Below are positions 52,377 to 61,135 of a DNA stretch of 64,000 nt, piece after piece. The notes under the pieces were generated by a model. The model did no database searches and was not told where the DNA came from. It saw only the letters and a list, made by a program, of their open reading frames with translations. Positions within the stretch are counted from its first letter, which is position 1, and every line of letters starts with the position of its first letter. The translations under genes and the position numbers were made by a program. The stretch is from DASXRA01 sp963737425 (GTDB lineage: Bacteria; Actinomycetota; Actinomycetes; Mycobacteriales; Jatrophihabitantaceae), in the NCBI GenBank assembly GCA_963737425.1, contig CAVTSX010000010.1, positions 124,001-188,000 on the forward strand, in the 5' to 3' direction.

Positions 52377-53324
52377 ATGCCCCTGGCCATCGGAGTCGAC
52401 ATAGGCGGCACGAAGGTCGCGGCCGGCGTGGTCGACGACGAGGGCCGCGTGATCGACATCGAGCGACGACTGACGCCCGGGCACGACATCGCCGAGACCG
52501 AGCGGGTGATCGCCGAGGTCGTCGGCGTGCTGGGCAAGCGGCACGAGATCGTCGCGGTCGGCATCGGCGCGGCGGGCTGGATCGCCGCTGACCGGGCCAC
52601 GGTGCTGTTCTCGCCCCACCTGGCGTGGCGCAACGAGCCGCTGCGCGACGCCCTGGCCGACCGCATCGGGTCGCCGGTCGTCGTCGAGAACGACGCCAAC
52701 GCGGCCGCGTGGGCCGAGTACCGGTTCGGCGCGGCTCAGGGATCGCGCGTCGTCGTGTGCGTGACTCTCGGCACCGGGATCGGCGGCGGGCTGGTCGTCA
52801 GCGGCGTGCTCTACCGGGGCGCGTACGGCGTCGGCTGCGAGTACGGACACATGACCGTTGTGCCCGAAGGCCGTCGTTGCGCGTGTGGCAATCGGGGTTG
52901 CTGGGAGATGTACGCCTCGGGAAGCGCGCTCGCTCGCGACGCACGGGAGCTCGCCGACGTATCACCGGTCGCGGCGCACCGGTTGCTCGAGCTCGCAGGC
53001 GGCAACCCGGCCGACCTGACCGGACCGCTGGTCACGCAGGCGGCGCGCGAGGGCGACCCGGCCGCCGTCGAGATCTACACGACGATGGGTGTGTGGCTCG
53101 GCCGCGGCCTGGCCAATCTCGCCGCGATCATCGACCCGGTCGTGTTCGTCATCGGCGGTGGGGTCTCCGATGCGGGCGACCTGCTGATCGCGCCCGCGCG
53201 CGAGACATTCCAGCGCTCGCTGACCGGGCGCGGCTTCCGGCCCGTTGCCGAGGTGAAACTTGCCGAACTCGGCCCCGAGGCGGGTCTCGTCGGGGCGGCC
53301 GATCTCGCCCGCCGCCGAGTCTGA
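52377..53324 (+). CDS. ROK-family sugar kinase, probable glucokinase
   Basis: A 315-residue ROK kinase. The phosphate motif is VDIGGTKVAAGVVD, the catalytic Asp lies in VVENDANAAAWAEY, LGTGIGGG follows and the zinc motif is CACGNRGCWEMYASG. The motif order suits glucokinase (glkA-type) and the start ATG is at 52377. It is coupled closely to the preceding gene. It could also act on N-acetylglucosamine or mannose, since ROK specificity is hard to read. Confidence 0.88.
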   Translation: MPLAIGVDIGGTKVAAGVVDDEGRVIDIERRLTPGHDIAETERVIAEVVGVLGKRHEIVAVGIGAAGWIAADRATVLFSPHLAWRNEPLRDALADRIGSPVVVENDANAAAWAEYRFGAAQGSRVVVCVTLGTGIGGGLVVSGVLYRGAYGVGCEYGHMTVVPEGRRCACGNRGCWEMYASGSALARDARELADVSPVAAHRLLELAGGNPADLTGPLVTQAAREGDPAAVEIYTTMGVWLGRGLANLAAIIDPVVFVIGGGVSDAGDLLIAPARETFQRSLTGRGFRPVAEVKLAELGPEAGLVGAADLARRRV

Positions 53325-53361
53325 CGGCGCACCCGAAAGCGATAGGCGAGAATGCACAATC

Positions 53362-54090
53362 GTGCCGACGCTGCGCCTGCTCTGCTACAACGTCCGCTCG
53401 CTGCGCGATGACCGCGACGCGGTCGCGCGGGTCATCCGCGCCAGCGAGCCCCACGTCGTCTGCCTGCAGGAGGTGCCGCGGTTCCTCAGATGGAGGTCCA
53501 AGGGCGCGGCTCTTGCCCGGCGCAGCGGCCTCGTAGTGGTGGCCGGGGGACGCCAGGCTGGGGCGAATCTGATCCTCTCCTCGCTTGCCGTCGACGTCGT
53601 CTCGACGCGCAACGCGGTATTCAGCAAGGACCACGGGCTGCACCGGCGCGGGGCGGCCATCGCCACGCTTGGCCTGGCCGGCGTCCGGTTCGCGGTGGCC
53701 GGCACGCATCTCGATCTCGTCGAGGGGCCGCGACTGCGGCACGTCTCCGAACTGCACAAGGCGCTCGACGCGCACGTGCCGGCTGACGTGCCCGCCATTG
53801 TGGCGGGCGACATGAACGACGTGCCCGACTCCGCCGTCTGGAAGCAGCTTGCGGTACGCGGTGCGGATGCCTTCGCGCAGGCCGGTGCGGGCGACGGCTG
53901 GACCTTCAGCGCGAAGCACCCGAAACGGCGTATCGACGGGGTGTTCGCCGATCGGCGCCTGCGCGTCGTCTCGGCCGAAGTCATCGCAACGCCGGACGTG
54001 CGCCGCGCCAGCGATCATCGTCCGTTGCTGGTCGAGATCGACCTGGGAGACCTAGGCACCGACGGGTCGAACGGTCCGCACGGCTCCTAG
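53362..54090 (+). CDS. Endonuclease/exonuclease/phosphatase-family protein
   Basis: A 242-residue EEP-fold protein. LRLLCYNVRSLRDD, VVCLQEVPRF, VAGTHLDL, IVAGDMNDVPD, RIDGVFADRR and SDHRPLLVEIDL give the metal and catalytic Asn, Glu and His residues of exonuclease III and related phosphodiesterases. The substrate may be DNA, RNA or a phosphoester. GTG 53362 is chosen; the frame is open from 53260. Its 3' end overlaps the convergent small gene by 39 bp. Confidence 0.86.
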   Translation: MPTLRLLCYNVRSLRDDRDAVARVIRASEPHVVCLQEVPRFLRWRSKGAALARRSGLVVVAGGRQAGANLILSSLAVDVVSTRNAVFSKDHGLHRRGAAIATLGLAGVRFAVAGTHLDLVEGPRLRHVSELHKALDAHVPADVPAIVAGDMNDVPDSAVWKQLAVRGADAFAQAGAGDGWTFSAKHPKRRIDGVFADRRLRVVSAEVIATPDVRRASDHRPLLVEIDLGDLGTDGSNGPHGS

Positions 54091-54288
54091 CCACCGTTCG
54101 AGGGGCAGCGAGCCGCGGCGCGCGGCCGTGATGCCGGCATCGAGCAGCACCCCGTATGGCGTGCCGGCGAGTTCGGGGATCTGCGGCCGGGCAAGGAATG
54201 CCTCGCGCTCGTCGTCACCGAACTCGGTCGGGTCGAGCCCGGTGAGCCGGCACCAGAGGATGAATACGGTTTCCTCCGCGTTCGCCAT
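54052..54288 (-). CDS. Small hypothetical protein
   Basis: A 78-residue acidic/helical protein: MANAEETVFILWCRLTGLD, PEFGD-like residues and GTPYGVLLDAGITAARRGSLPLERWLG. The start has a strong ribosome site, GGAGGTGGTGG. It overlaps the convergent EEP gene by 39 bp. No family is recognised. The start signal and codon pattern make it more likely than not to be a real gene. Confidence 0.6.
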   Translation of the reverse strand: MANAEETVFILWCRLTGLDPTEFGDDEREAFLARPQIPELAGTPYGVLLDAGITAARRGSLPLERWLGAVRTVRPVGA

Positions 54289-54390
54289 ATGCCACCACCT
54301 CCGATGACGAGGGTTCCTGCGCGAGGTGACCGCTCATGATCGAAGAGGTGTCGTGTCGGCAAACGTTGCGACACGCCCGGGCCGATCGAG

Positions 54391-55077
54391 CTAGATAACC
54401 GCGCCGTCGTCGTCATCGTCGGACGGTCGGGCCCGAAGCCGCATGATCAGCAAGCCGGCGCCCAGGAGCACGCCGGCCACCCCCACCAGGAACGTGAAGT
54501 CGCTGTCGAGGCCGAAGACGCTGCCGACGCTCAGCACCACGATCGACGCTGACATGATGATCAAGGCCCAGATCGTCATAGCCGCGAGGCGGGGCAGCGG
54601 AGGTGGCGCGGGCGGCACGTAGTGCTCGACCTCGTCCTCCTCGTCGTCGGACGACGACGCGAAGCCGGGCTCGAGCCGGGCGCGCCAGTCGGCGTCCTCG
54701 CGGCTCAGGTCGCGCTCGGCCGCTTTGACGGCAGTGATCGTGTCGACGTGCCAATCGGCGATGAGGGCGTCGAATTCCGCGTTGGTGTCGACGCCCTCGA
54801 GCAGATCAGGTGGCCGCGTGGCGGATCCGTCGGCACGCGCTGCCACCTCGACGATGGTCCGGGCGTCTGCGCGGTCGACGGAGGCGACGAATAGGCGCTG
54901 GCGTTCCGGTTCGGCGGCCGGCTCGAGATAGGCCGGGATGCGGGCCCGGCGCAGGGCCAGCAGTAGTTGCTCGCCCACGGACGGGTCGACGTCGGCGAGT
55001 GGGACGTAGGTGGACGCGGTCAGTCCGTTGTCGCGACGCGGCGTCTCGCCTGGCGCGGGGTGTGCGTCGGGACCCAT
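54391..55077 (-). CDS. Actinobacterial membrane protein of unknown function
   Basis: A 228-residue protein. The N-terminal half (about 20-130) is a soluble domain with STYVPLADVDPSVGEQLLLALRRARIPAYLEPAA and LFVASVDRADARTIVEV. Acidic SSDDEEDEVE precedes a Pro-rich linker and two membrane helices (about 165-215) and a final DDDDD tail. It resembles a widespread actinobacterial family next to this hydrolase, but without known role. Probably cytoplasmic domain tethered to the membrane. Confidence 0.78.
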   Translation of the reverse strand: MGPDAHPAPGETPRRDNGLTASTYVPLADVDPSVGEQLLLALRRARIPAYLEPAAEPERQRLFVASVDRADARTIVEVAARADGSATRPPDLLEGVDTNAEFDALIADWHVDTITAVKAAERDLSREDADWRARLEPGFASSSDDEEDEVEHYVPPAPPPLPRLAAMTIWALIIMSASIVVLSVGSVFGLDSDFTFLVGVAGVLLGAGLLIMRLRARPSDDDDDGAVI

Positions 55078-55096
55078 CAGCTACCGGATCGTTCGC

Positions 55097-55891
55097 TCAT
55101 GGGGCGGGGGTGATCGCGCCGGTGTGCTCACGGATGAAGTCGACGCTGCCCTCGAAGATCGTCTGGGCGTCGTGATCCATCGTGGCGACGTGGTAGCTGT
55201 TGTCCAGAACGACCTCGCGCACCGTGGTCGATGTCGCACCTTGCTGCAGCAGACGTGCGGAAAGCGGCTCGACCACGTGATCGTCCTTGCTTCGGTACAT
55301 GAGCACGGGAGCCGTGATCTGGTCGAAGTCGGCCACGACGAGCTTCCAGAGTTGCTGCAGCGAGGCGAATGCCTTGACCGGCGTGCGGTCGTAACTCAGC
55401 TCGGCCGTGCCGGTCTTCTTGATATCGCTGCCGATGCCCGGGCGAGACTTGACCAGCCAGCCGATGTATTTGGCGAACTTCGCGTCGAACCGCTCGGTGC
55501 CGTAGGACGGGTTGACGATCACGAGCCCGGCGATCGCGTCGCGCTTCTCTTCGGCGAGCCTGCTGATCAGCGTGGCGCCCATGGACAGACCAGCACAGAA
55601 CACCGTCTCGCAACGGGCGGCCACCTCGTCGTAGGCCCGCAGCGCCTCGGCGTACCAGTCCTGCCATCGAGTGGCGTTGCACTCCTGCCAGCTTGTGCCG
55701 TGACCGGGCAGGCGCGGCAGCCGCACGGTGTAGCCAGCGGCCGCCAGGTGCTCGGCCCAGGGACGCATGCTCTGCGGCGTGCCGGTGAATCCGTGGCTGA
55801 CGACCACGCCGATCGGTCCGCCATCGGCCGCGTACGGCTCGGCACCAGGAAGGACGGGCACGTTGCACCTCGATTCGTCGGCCTTCATCAT
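55097..55891 (-). CDS. Alpha/beta-hydrolase, carboxylesterase/monoglyceride lipase type
   Basis: A 264-residue hydrolase. The oxyanion motif is VVSHGFTGTPQSM, the nucleophile elbow FCAGLSMGATL (Ser), and the late acid and base lie in YRSKDDHVVEP and NSYHVATMD. It resembles Est30-like esterases and mycobacterial lipases that cut monoacylglycerol or short esters. I chose ATG 55891 (MMKADES); the open frame to 56035 is less likely. It is divergent from plsC. Confidence 0.85.
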   Translation of the reverse strand: MMKADESRCNVPVLPGAEPYAADGGPIGVVVSHGFTGTPQSMRPWAEHLAAAGYTVRLPRLPGHGTSWQECNATRWQDWYAEALRAYDEVAARCETVFCAGLSMGATLISRLAEEKRDAIAGLVIVNPSYGTERFDAKFAKYIGWLVKSRPGIGSDIKKTGTAELSYDRTPVKAFASLQQLWKLVVADFDQITAPVLMYRSKDDHVVEPLSARLLQQGATSTTVREVVLDNSYHVATMDHDAQTIFEGSVDFIREHTGAITPAP

Positions 55892-56061
55892 GCCTGCCGG
55901 GAACCGGGTTCTGCGAGCGGCCACGCGAGCGGGGCGGTGGACCAGCGCCGGTGCCGGCACTAATGTCTGCGTGAGGGCATCACGGATATCGAGGTCGGGC
56001 CCGGGCGGCGGAGCACCCGCCGGGCTGTCACTCAACTGTTGCCGCGAAGGGGAGAATTCGG

Positions 56062-56829
56062 GTGGGTTACTGGCTGGTGAAGTTCATCTTCATCGGTCCG
56101 ATTCTCCGCTTGATCTGGCGACCGTGGACCGAAGGCGTCGAGAACGTGCCGCCGCACGGCGCCGCGATCCTGGCCAGCAATCACCAGTCCTTCTGCGACT
56201 CATTCTTCATGCCGCTGATGGTGCCGCGCCGGGTGACCTTTCTCGCGAAGGCCGAGTACTTCACGACCCCGGGCATCAAGGGTTGGCTCTCGCGCAAGTT
56301 CTTCGCCGGGGTCGGCCAGGTGCCGATCGACCGCTCCGGCGCTGATGCATCCCGCGCGGCGTTGGATACCGGGGTGCGCGTGCTCAACAGCGGCTCGCTG
56401 CTCGGCATCTATCCCGAGGGCACCCGTTCACCTGATGGCAGGCTCTATCGCGGCAAGACCGGCGTCGCTCGCATGGCGCTCGAGGCGGGCGTCCCGGTCA
56501 TCCCGTGCGTGATGGTCAATACCGCCGAGATCCAGCCGACCGGGCGCCGGTTCCCCAAGCTGCGGCCCCGGCCGGGTGTGCGATTCGGTAAGCCGCTCGA
56601 CTTCTCCCGTTACGAGGGCATGTCGGGTGACCGGTTCGTCGAGCGGTCGATGACCGACGAGATCATGTACGAGCTGATGCAGCTCTCCGGGCAGGAGTAC
56701 GTCGACGTGTACGCGGCGAAGGTCAAGGCCAACCTCGACAACAACGTCGCCTTCGGGGCGCGGGCAGCGCGCGCTCAGGCGCAGATGCGCGAAGCGGCCG
56801 AGCGCCTGCCGGCGGAACGAGCCAGCTGA
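56062..56829 (+). CDS. plsC: 1-Acyl-sn-glycerol-3-phosphate acyltransferase
   Basis: A 255-residue PlsC-type acyltransferase. A short N-terminal membrane helix precedes the catalytic HX4D motif NHQSFCDS and the phosphate-binding IYPEGTRSPDG. VPIDRS and VPVIPCVMVN complete the four blocks. It converts lysophosphatidate to phosphatidate in phospholipid synthesis. The homologue is Rv2182c. GGGGAG precedes GTG 56062. The RNase gene follows after two bases. Confidence 0.92.
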   Translation: MGYWLVKFIFIGPILRLIWRPWTEGVENVPPHGAAILASNHQSFCDSFFMPLMVPRRVTFLAKAEYFTTPGIKGWLSRKFFAGVGQVPIDRSGADASRAALDTGVRVLNSGSLLGIYPEGTRSPDGRLYRGKTGVARMALEAGVPVIPCVMVNTAEIQPTGRRFPKLRPRPGVRFGKPLDFSRYEGMSGDRFVERSMTDEIMYELMQLSGQEYVDVYAAKVKANLDNNVAFGARAARAQAQMREAAERLPAERAS

Positions 56830-56831
56830 CA

Positions 56832-57332
56832 GTGCGGTTCTTCTACGACTGCGAGTTCATCGAGGACGGCCGCACGATCGATCTCGTCTCGATCGGCGTC
56901 GTGGACGAGTCCGGCCGCGAGTTCTACGCCGTGTCGACCGAGTTCGACGCGAGCCGGGCGATCGGCTGGGTGCGGCGCAACGTGCTCTCGCTCCTGCCGC
57001 CGCCGTCTGATCCGGCCTGGCGCAGCCTGGCCCAGATCCGCACCGATCTGCTCAGCTACCTCACCGAGCCCGGCGAGGCGATCGAGCTGTGGGCGTGGAT
57101 GTCGGCATACGACCACGTGGTGCTCGCGCAACTGTGGGGCAGCATGCGCGCTCTGCCGCGCCAGATCCCGCGATTCACCCACGAGTTGCGGCAACGGTGG
57201 GAGGACGCCGGTTGCCCGCCGCTTCCCGAAGCGCCGGCCGATCAGCACGACGCCCTCGCAGATGCCCGGCACAATGTCGCGCGCTGGCGCGTGTTGGACA
57301 CCTTCGCCGCGCACAAGGCCGATCACACGTAG
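56832..57332 (+). CDS. DEDDh-like 3'-5' exoribonuclease
   Basis: A 166-residue RNase T-like protein of the Rv2179c family. Asp and Glu in FFYDCEFIEDGRTIDL, Asp in MSAYDHVVL and His-Asp in QHDALADARHNV make the two-metal active site. The M. tuberculosis homologue trims RNA 3' ends. GTG 56832 starts two bases after plsC, so they form one transcript. It is followed by the phosphofructokinase gene after 55 bases. Confidence 0.9.
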   Translation: MRFFYDCEFIEDGRTIDLVSIGVVDESGREFYAVSTEFDASRAIGWVRRNVLSLLPPPSDPAWRSLAQIRTDLLSYLTEPGEAIELWAWMSAYDHVVLAQLWGSMRALPRQIPRFTHELRQRWEDAGCPPLPEAPADQHDALADARHNVARWRVLDTFAAHKADHT

Positions 57333-57387
57333 ATGGCGTTCTTCGCCCCGATAGGCTCGCTGCTGCGAGTGGACGAGAGGAGCGGGA

Positions 57388-58413
57388 ATGCGCATCGGAG
57401 TGCTCACCGGTGGCGGTGACTGCCCAGGCCTGAATGCGGTGATCCGTGCGGTCGTTCGCAAGGGCGCGGGCGTGTACGGGCACGAGTTCGTCGGGTTCCG
57501 CGACGGCTGGAAGGGCCCGCTCGAAAATCTGACCGCGCCGCTGGGTGTCGCGGAGGTGCGCGGCATCCTGCCCCGAGGCGGCACCATTCTCGGTTCGTCG
57601 CGCACGAACCCGTTCAAGGTCGACGGGGGAGTCGACCGCATCCGCACGAACCTGCACTCACTCGACGTCGACGCCCTGATCGCCATCGGCGGTGAAGACA
57701 CGCTCGGCGTCGCCACCAAGCTGCACGAGCTCGGCGTCAACGTCGTGGGTGTGCCGAAGACGATCGACAACGACCTCAACGCGACCGACTACACGTTCGG
57801 CTTCGACACTGCGCTGAACATCGCCATGGAGGCGATTGACCGGCTGCACACCACGGCGGAGTCGCATCATCGGGCCTTGATCGTCGAGGTCATGGGCCGC
57901 CACGCCGGGTGGATCGCGCTGCACGCCGGCCTGGCCGGTGGCGCCAACGTGATCCTGATCCCCGAGCAGCCGTTCTCGATCGAGCGGGTCTGTGCCTTCG
58001 TCGAGAGCCGCTTCCAGTCGCACTACGCGCCGATCATCGTCGCCGCCGAGGGCGCCACGCCCGACGGCGGCGACGCGGTGCACCTCGAACGGGGCCTGGA
58101 CGCGTTCGGTCACGTCCGGCTCGGTGGCATCGGCGACTGGCTCGCGTCCGAGATCGAGAAGCGCACCGGCAAGGAGGCCCGCACGACAGTGCTGGGCCAC
58201 ATCCAGCGTGGCGGCACGCCGACCGCGTTCGACCGGGTGCTGGCCACCCGGTTCGGGCTGCACGCCATCGACGCCGTACAGGCCGGCGACTTCGGCAAGA
58301 TGGTCGCGCTGCGCGGAACCGACATCGCCCGCGTGCCACTGGCCGACGCCACGACACAGCTCAAGACCGTCCGGCCTGAGCTCTACGCCGAGGCCGAGGT
58401 CTTCTTCGGCTGA
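57388..58413 (+). CDS. pfkA: 6-Phosphofructokinase, PPi-type signature
   Basis: A 341-residue group III phosphofructokinase. GVLTGGGDCPGLNAVIR binds the phosphoryl donor. At the donor-discriminating sites it reads IGGEDTLG (Asp where ATP enzymes have Gly) and PKTIDNDLN (Lys where E. coli PfkA has Gly). These match PPi-dependent enzymes of actinomycetes such as Amycolatopsis methanolica. MGRHAGWIAL and the C-terminal LGHIQRGGTPTAFDR are the fructose-6-phosphate and allosteric regions. It may thus be reversible. It overlaps the convergent TetR gene by 31 bp. Confidence 0.92.
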   Translation: MRIGVLTGGGDCPGLNAVIRAVVRKGAGVYGHEFVGFRDGWKGPLENLTAPLGVAEVRGILPRGGTILGSSRTNPFKVDGGVDRIRTNLHSLDVDALIAIGGEDTLGVATKLHELGVNVVGVPKTIDNDLNATDYTFGFDTALNIAMEAIDRLHTTAESHHRALIVEVMGRHAGWIALHAGLAGGANVILIPEQPFSIERVCAFVESRFQSHYAPIIVAAEGATPDGGDAVHLERGLDAFGHVRLGGIGDWLASEIEKRTGKEARTTVLGHIQRGGTPTAFDRVLATRFGLHAIDAVQAGDFGKMVALRGTDIARVPLADATTQLKTVRPELYAEAEVFFG

Positions 58414-59249
58414 CGCGGGCGTGGGCTTGCCTTGCGCTGACCCCGGGCGGGGCGTCGCTTCCTCGCGGTGGCCAGGCGGGCGCCGATGCCGTCGAGCACG
58501 AGCGAGATGAGCGGGCTGAACCGCTCGTCGTCGTCGACGTGGGGGGCTTCGAGCATGAACTCGGCGACGTGCGGGTAGTGGCCGCTCTCGACGATCCTGC
58601 TCGCGTAGCGTGCTCCCGAGTGCATGATCTGCTCGTCGCTCATGCCCAGGCGGGCCCGCGTCTGGTCCTCGATGGCGGCGTTCATCGCGGCACCGATCAC
58701 GCTGAAATGCACGGCGCCGACCATCAGCATCTTCTCGCCGATCGGCAGGTCGAAGTCGTCGAAGATCGACAGCGCCCACTCGAGGCCGGCCACTCCGCGC
58801 GGGGTGATCGGCGGGCGCACCATCGATGCCTCGGCGTACCAGGGATGGCGGCGCATCAGCGCCCAGCTCGCGTGCGAGAGCCAGGTCAGATCGGCGCGCC
58901 AGTCGCCTGACGGTGCTCCGGGGAAGTCGCCGCCCTCGCCGAGCACCTCTTCCAGCATCAGGCTGACGAGTGCCTCCTTGTCGGGCACGTGCCGGTAGAG
59001 CGACATCGGGGCGGCGTGGAGTTCCTGCGCGATGCGCCGCATGGTCAGCGCATCTATGCCTTCGGCGTCGGCGATCGCGATGGCCGCGCGGACGATCTGC
59101 GTGCGGTCGAGTGCGGCCGGGCTGCGCCGCGAGGTGGGCGGCGGGTCGACGTTCCACAAGATGTCGAAACCGCTCCAGTACGCGGCGCGCTCTCGCTCGA
59201 GGTCGGCGACCGGCTTGCGGCGCGGGGCGGGGCGTTTCGCGCTTGACAT
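58383..59249 (-). CDS. TetR-family repressor of the adjacent ABC exporter
   Basis: A 288-residue TetR regulator. The helix-turn-helix is at about 50-95, with LDRTQIVRAAIAIADAEGIDALTMRRIAQEL and APMSLYRHVPDKEAL. The large C-terminal TetR_C domain (about 105-265) binds an inducer. A basic tail (KRRPARGQRK) ends it. It is divergent from a DrrAB-type exporter across three spaced dyads (59250-59300), its likely operators. Confidence 0.9.
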   Translation of the reverse strand: MSSAKRPAPRRKPVADLERERAAYWSGFDILWNVDPPPTSRRSPAALDRTQIVRAAIAIADAEGIDALTMRRIAQELHAAPMSLYRHVPDKEALVSLMLEEVLGEGGDFPGAPSGDWRADLTWLSHASWALMRRHPWYAEASMVRPPITPRGVAGLEWALSIFDDFDLPIGEKMLMVGAVHFSVIGAAMNAAIEDQTRARLGMSDEQIMHSGARYASRIVESGHYPHVAEFMLEAPHVDDDERFSPLISLVLDGIGARLATARKRRPARGQRKASPRPRQPKKTSASA

Positions 59250-59300
59250 GCGTACAGCGTACTTCTAGCGTACGGCGTACGCATTGAGTACAACGTACGC
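59250..59300. promoter_or_regulatory. Three tandem TetR operator-like dyads
   Basis: Three 15-bp sites lie exactly 18 bp apart: GCGTACAGCGTACTT at 59250, GCGTACGGCGTACGC at 59268 and GAGTACAACGTACGC at 59286. The middle one is a perfect six-base dyad with a three-base centre. They fill the gap between the TetR start codon and the drrA ribosome site (AGGAG 59301), so binding would cover both promoters. Confidence 0.85.
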
Positions 59301-59310
59301 AGGAGTCAGC

Positions 59311-60309
59311 ATGTCACATCCGAGCTACGCGATCCGCGCCGAGGCGCTGGTCAAAACCTTCAAGCGCACGCGGGCATTGCGTGGCATCGACCTGGGCGTG
59401 CCACCGGGCACCGTGTGCGGGCTACTGGGTCGCAACGGCGCCGGCAAGACCACGGCGGTCCGCATCCTCACCACGCTCGTGCCGCCGGACTCGGGCCGCG
59501 CGCAGGTCGCGGGCTTCGACGTCGTGACCAGCCAACAGCGGGTGCGTGCGCGCATCGGCGTCGCGGGCCAGAGCGCAACCATGGACGAACTGCTCACCGG
59601 CCGGCAGAACCTCGACACGATCGGACGGTTGTTCCACCTGTCGGCGGTCGAGGCACGCCGCCGGGCCGACGATCTGCTGGAAGGCTTCGGTCTGGGCGAG
59701 GCGGCCGGTCGGCTGGTACGCACCTATTCCGGTGGCATGCGGCGCCGTCTCGACCTGGCGGCGAGCCTTATCGCGCAGCCGCCGGTGCTGTTTTTCGACG
59801 AGCCGACGACCGGTCTCGACCCGGTCAGCCGCACCCAGATCTGGGCGGCGATCCGCACGCTGGTGCACGAGTCGGGAACGACGGTCCTGCTGACAACGCA
59901 GTACCTGGACGAGGCCGAGCAACTTGCCGATTCGGTCGTGGTGATCGACGACGGCCTGGTGGTCGCCACGGGCACCCCGAGCGAGCTCAAGGTCTCCGTC
60001 GGTGCGGCGCGGGTTCGCGTCGTACTGCGCGATCCGGGCATCGAGCAGGCCGAGCGGGTGCGTCTGCTGCTCGGCGGCGACGCCGCCTTCGACGGTCGCG
60101 CGATCACCGTCGCCGCGCCCGAGGGTCTCGAGTCGCTCGCTGCGGCGCTCGCGCGGCTCCGGTCGGTCAGCGCGCAGATCGAGGACGTCGGCCTCGAGCA
60201 TCCCTCCCTCGAGGAGGCGTTCACGATCTTGACGGGACGCCCGGACGAGCCGCCGCGGGAGCGATCTGGCGGGCAGCCCGGCGAGCGCGCCCTGGCCGGT
60301 GCCCGGTGA
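59311..60309 (+). CDS. ABC exporter ATPase, DrrA family
   Basis: A 332-residue ABC ATPase of the daunorubicin-resistance type. Walker A is GRNGAGKTT, the signature TYSGGMRRR, Walker B VLFFDEPTTGLD, and the C-terminal domain (about 230-310) is the DrrA-specific extension. It would drive export of a hydrophobic compound or lipid together with the permease. ATG 59311 has AGGAG six bases away; an upstream start at 59284 lies within the operator region. Its stop overlaps the permease start (GTGA). Confidence 0.93.
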   Translation: MSHPSYAIRAEALVKTFKRTRALRGIDLGVPPGTVCGLLGRNGAGKTTAVRILTTLVPPDSGRAQVAGFDVVTSQQRVRARIGVAGQSATMDELLTGRQNLDTIGRLFHLSAVEARRRADDLLEGFGLGEAAGRLVRTYSGGMRRRLDLAASLIAQPPVLFFDEPTTGLDPVSRTQIWAAIRTLVHESGTTVLLTTQYLDEAEQLADSVVVIDDGLVVATGTPSELKVSVGAARVRVVLRDPGIEQAERVRLLLGGDAAFDGRAITVAAPEGLESLAAALARLRSVSAQIEDVGLEHPSLEEAFTILTGRPDEPPRERSGGQPGERALAGAR

Positions 60310-61133
60310 GCGCGGCCGTCGTCGAACCCGGCTCGGTCCTCGAGCGGTTTCGCTTCGCGCTGCGCGACACCGGCAACACCACCCGCCGCTACGTCCTGCG
60401 CACCCGGACCCAGATGGACATGGTCGTCGGCAGCGTGCTGGTGCCGGTGATCTTCATCGTCCTGTTCGGGTACGTCTTCGGTAGCGCGATCCACGTTCCT
60501 GGCGGGCAATACCACGCGTACCTGATGTCGGGGTTGTTCGCCCAGTCGACGTTGTGGGCCTCGGCTCCGGTGGCCGTGGCGGTCGCTACCGACATGAGCG
60601 AAGGCGTGATCGATCGGTTGCGCACATTGCCGATCAGCCGATCGTCGGTGCTGCTCGGCCGGGCAATCTCCAACCTGATCGTCGGGTTGCCGTCCCTCGC
60701 GGTATCGATCGTCTGCGCGCTGGTCATCGGCTGGCGACCGGAGGCGGGCATCGGCAAGGCCGTGCTCGGCTTCGCCCTGCTCCAGATGTTCGGTTTCGCC
60801 ATGTGCTGGATCGGCGCGTTCATCGGCATGATCGCGCGCAGCCCGCAGTCCGCCGATACCTTTTCCATGCTGCCGGCGTTCATCCTGGGGTTCGTCTCCA
60901 ACGTGTTCGTGCCGACTCAGGGCATGCCGGCGTGGCTTCGCACGTTCGCCGAGTGGAATCCCCTCAGCGCGGTCGTCGCGGCCGCTCGCCGGCTGTTCGG
61001 CACTACGCAGGGTGGCAGTTCCGGCGTGTGGTCGCTGGAACACCCCGTGATCACCACGATCGCCATGGGGGTGCTCGTGTCGGCGATCTTCATTCCGCTG
61101 ACGGTGCGGATGTACAGCCGCAGGGTCCGCTGA
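60306..61133 (+). CDS. ABC exporter permease, DrrB family
   Basis: A 275-residue ABC-2 permease with six membrane segments. The family pattern RYVLRTRTQMDMVVGSVLVPVIF, MSEGVIDRLRTLPISRSSVLLGR and GFVSNVFVPTQGMPAWLRTFAEWNPL is clear. GTG 60306 overlaps the ATPase stop. Together with the ATPase and TetR it forms a drug or lipid efflux module. The substrate is unknown. Confidence 0.92.
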   Translation: MSAAVVEPGSVLERFRFALRDTGNTTRRYVLRTRTQMDMVVGSVLVPVIFIVLFGYVFGSAIHVPGGQYHAYLMSGLFAQSTLWASAPVAVAVATDMSEGVIDRLRTLPISRSSVLLGRAISNLIVGLPSLAVSIVCALVIGWRPEAGIGKAVLGFALLQMFGFAMCWIGAFIGMIARSPQSADTFSMLPAFILGFVSNVFVPTQGMPAWLRTFAEWNPLSAVVAAARRLFGTTQGGSSGVWSLEHPVITTIAMGVLVSAIFIPLTVRMYSRRVR

Positions 61134-61135
61134 AA

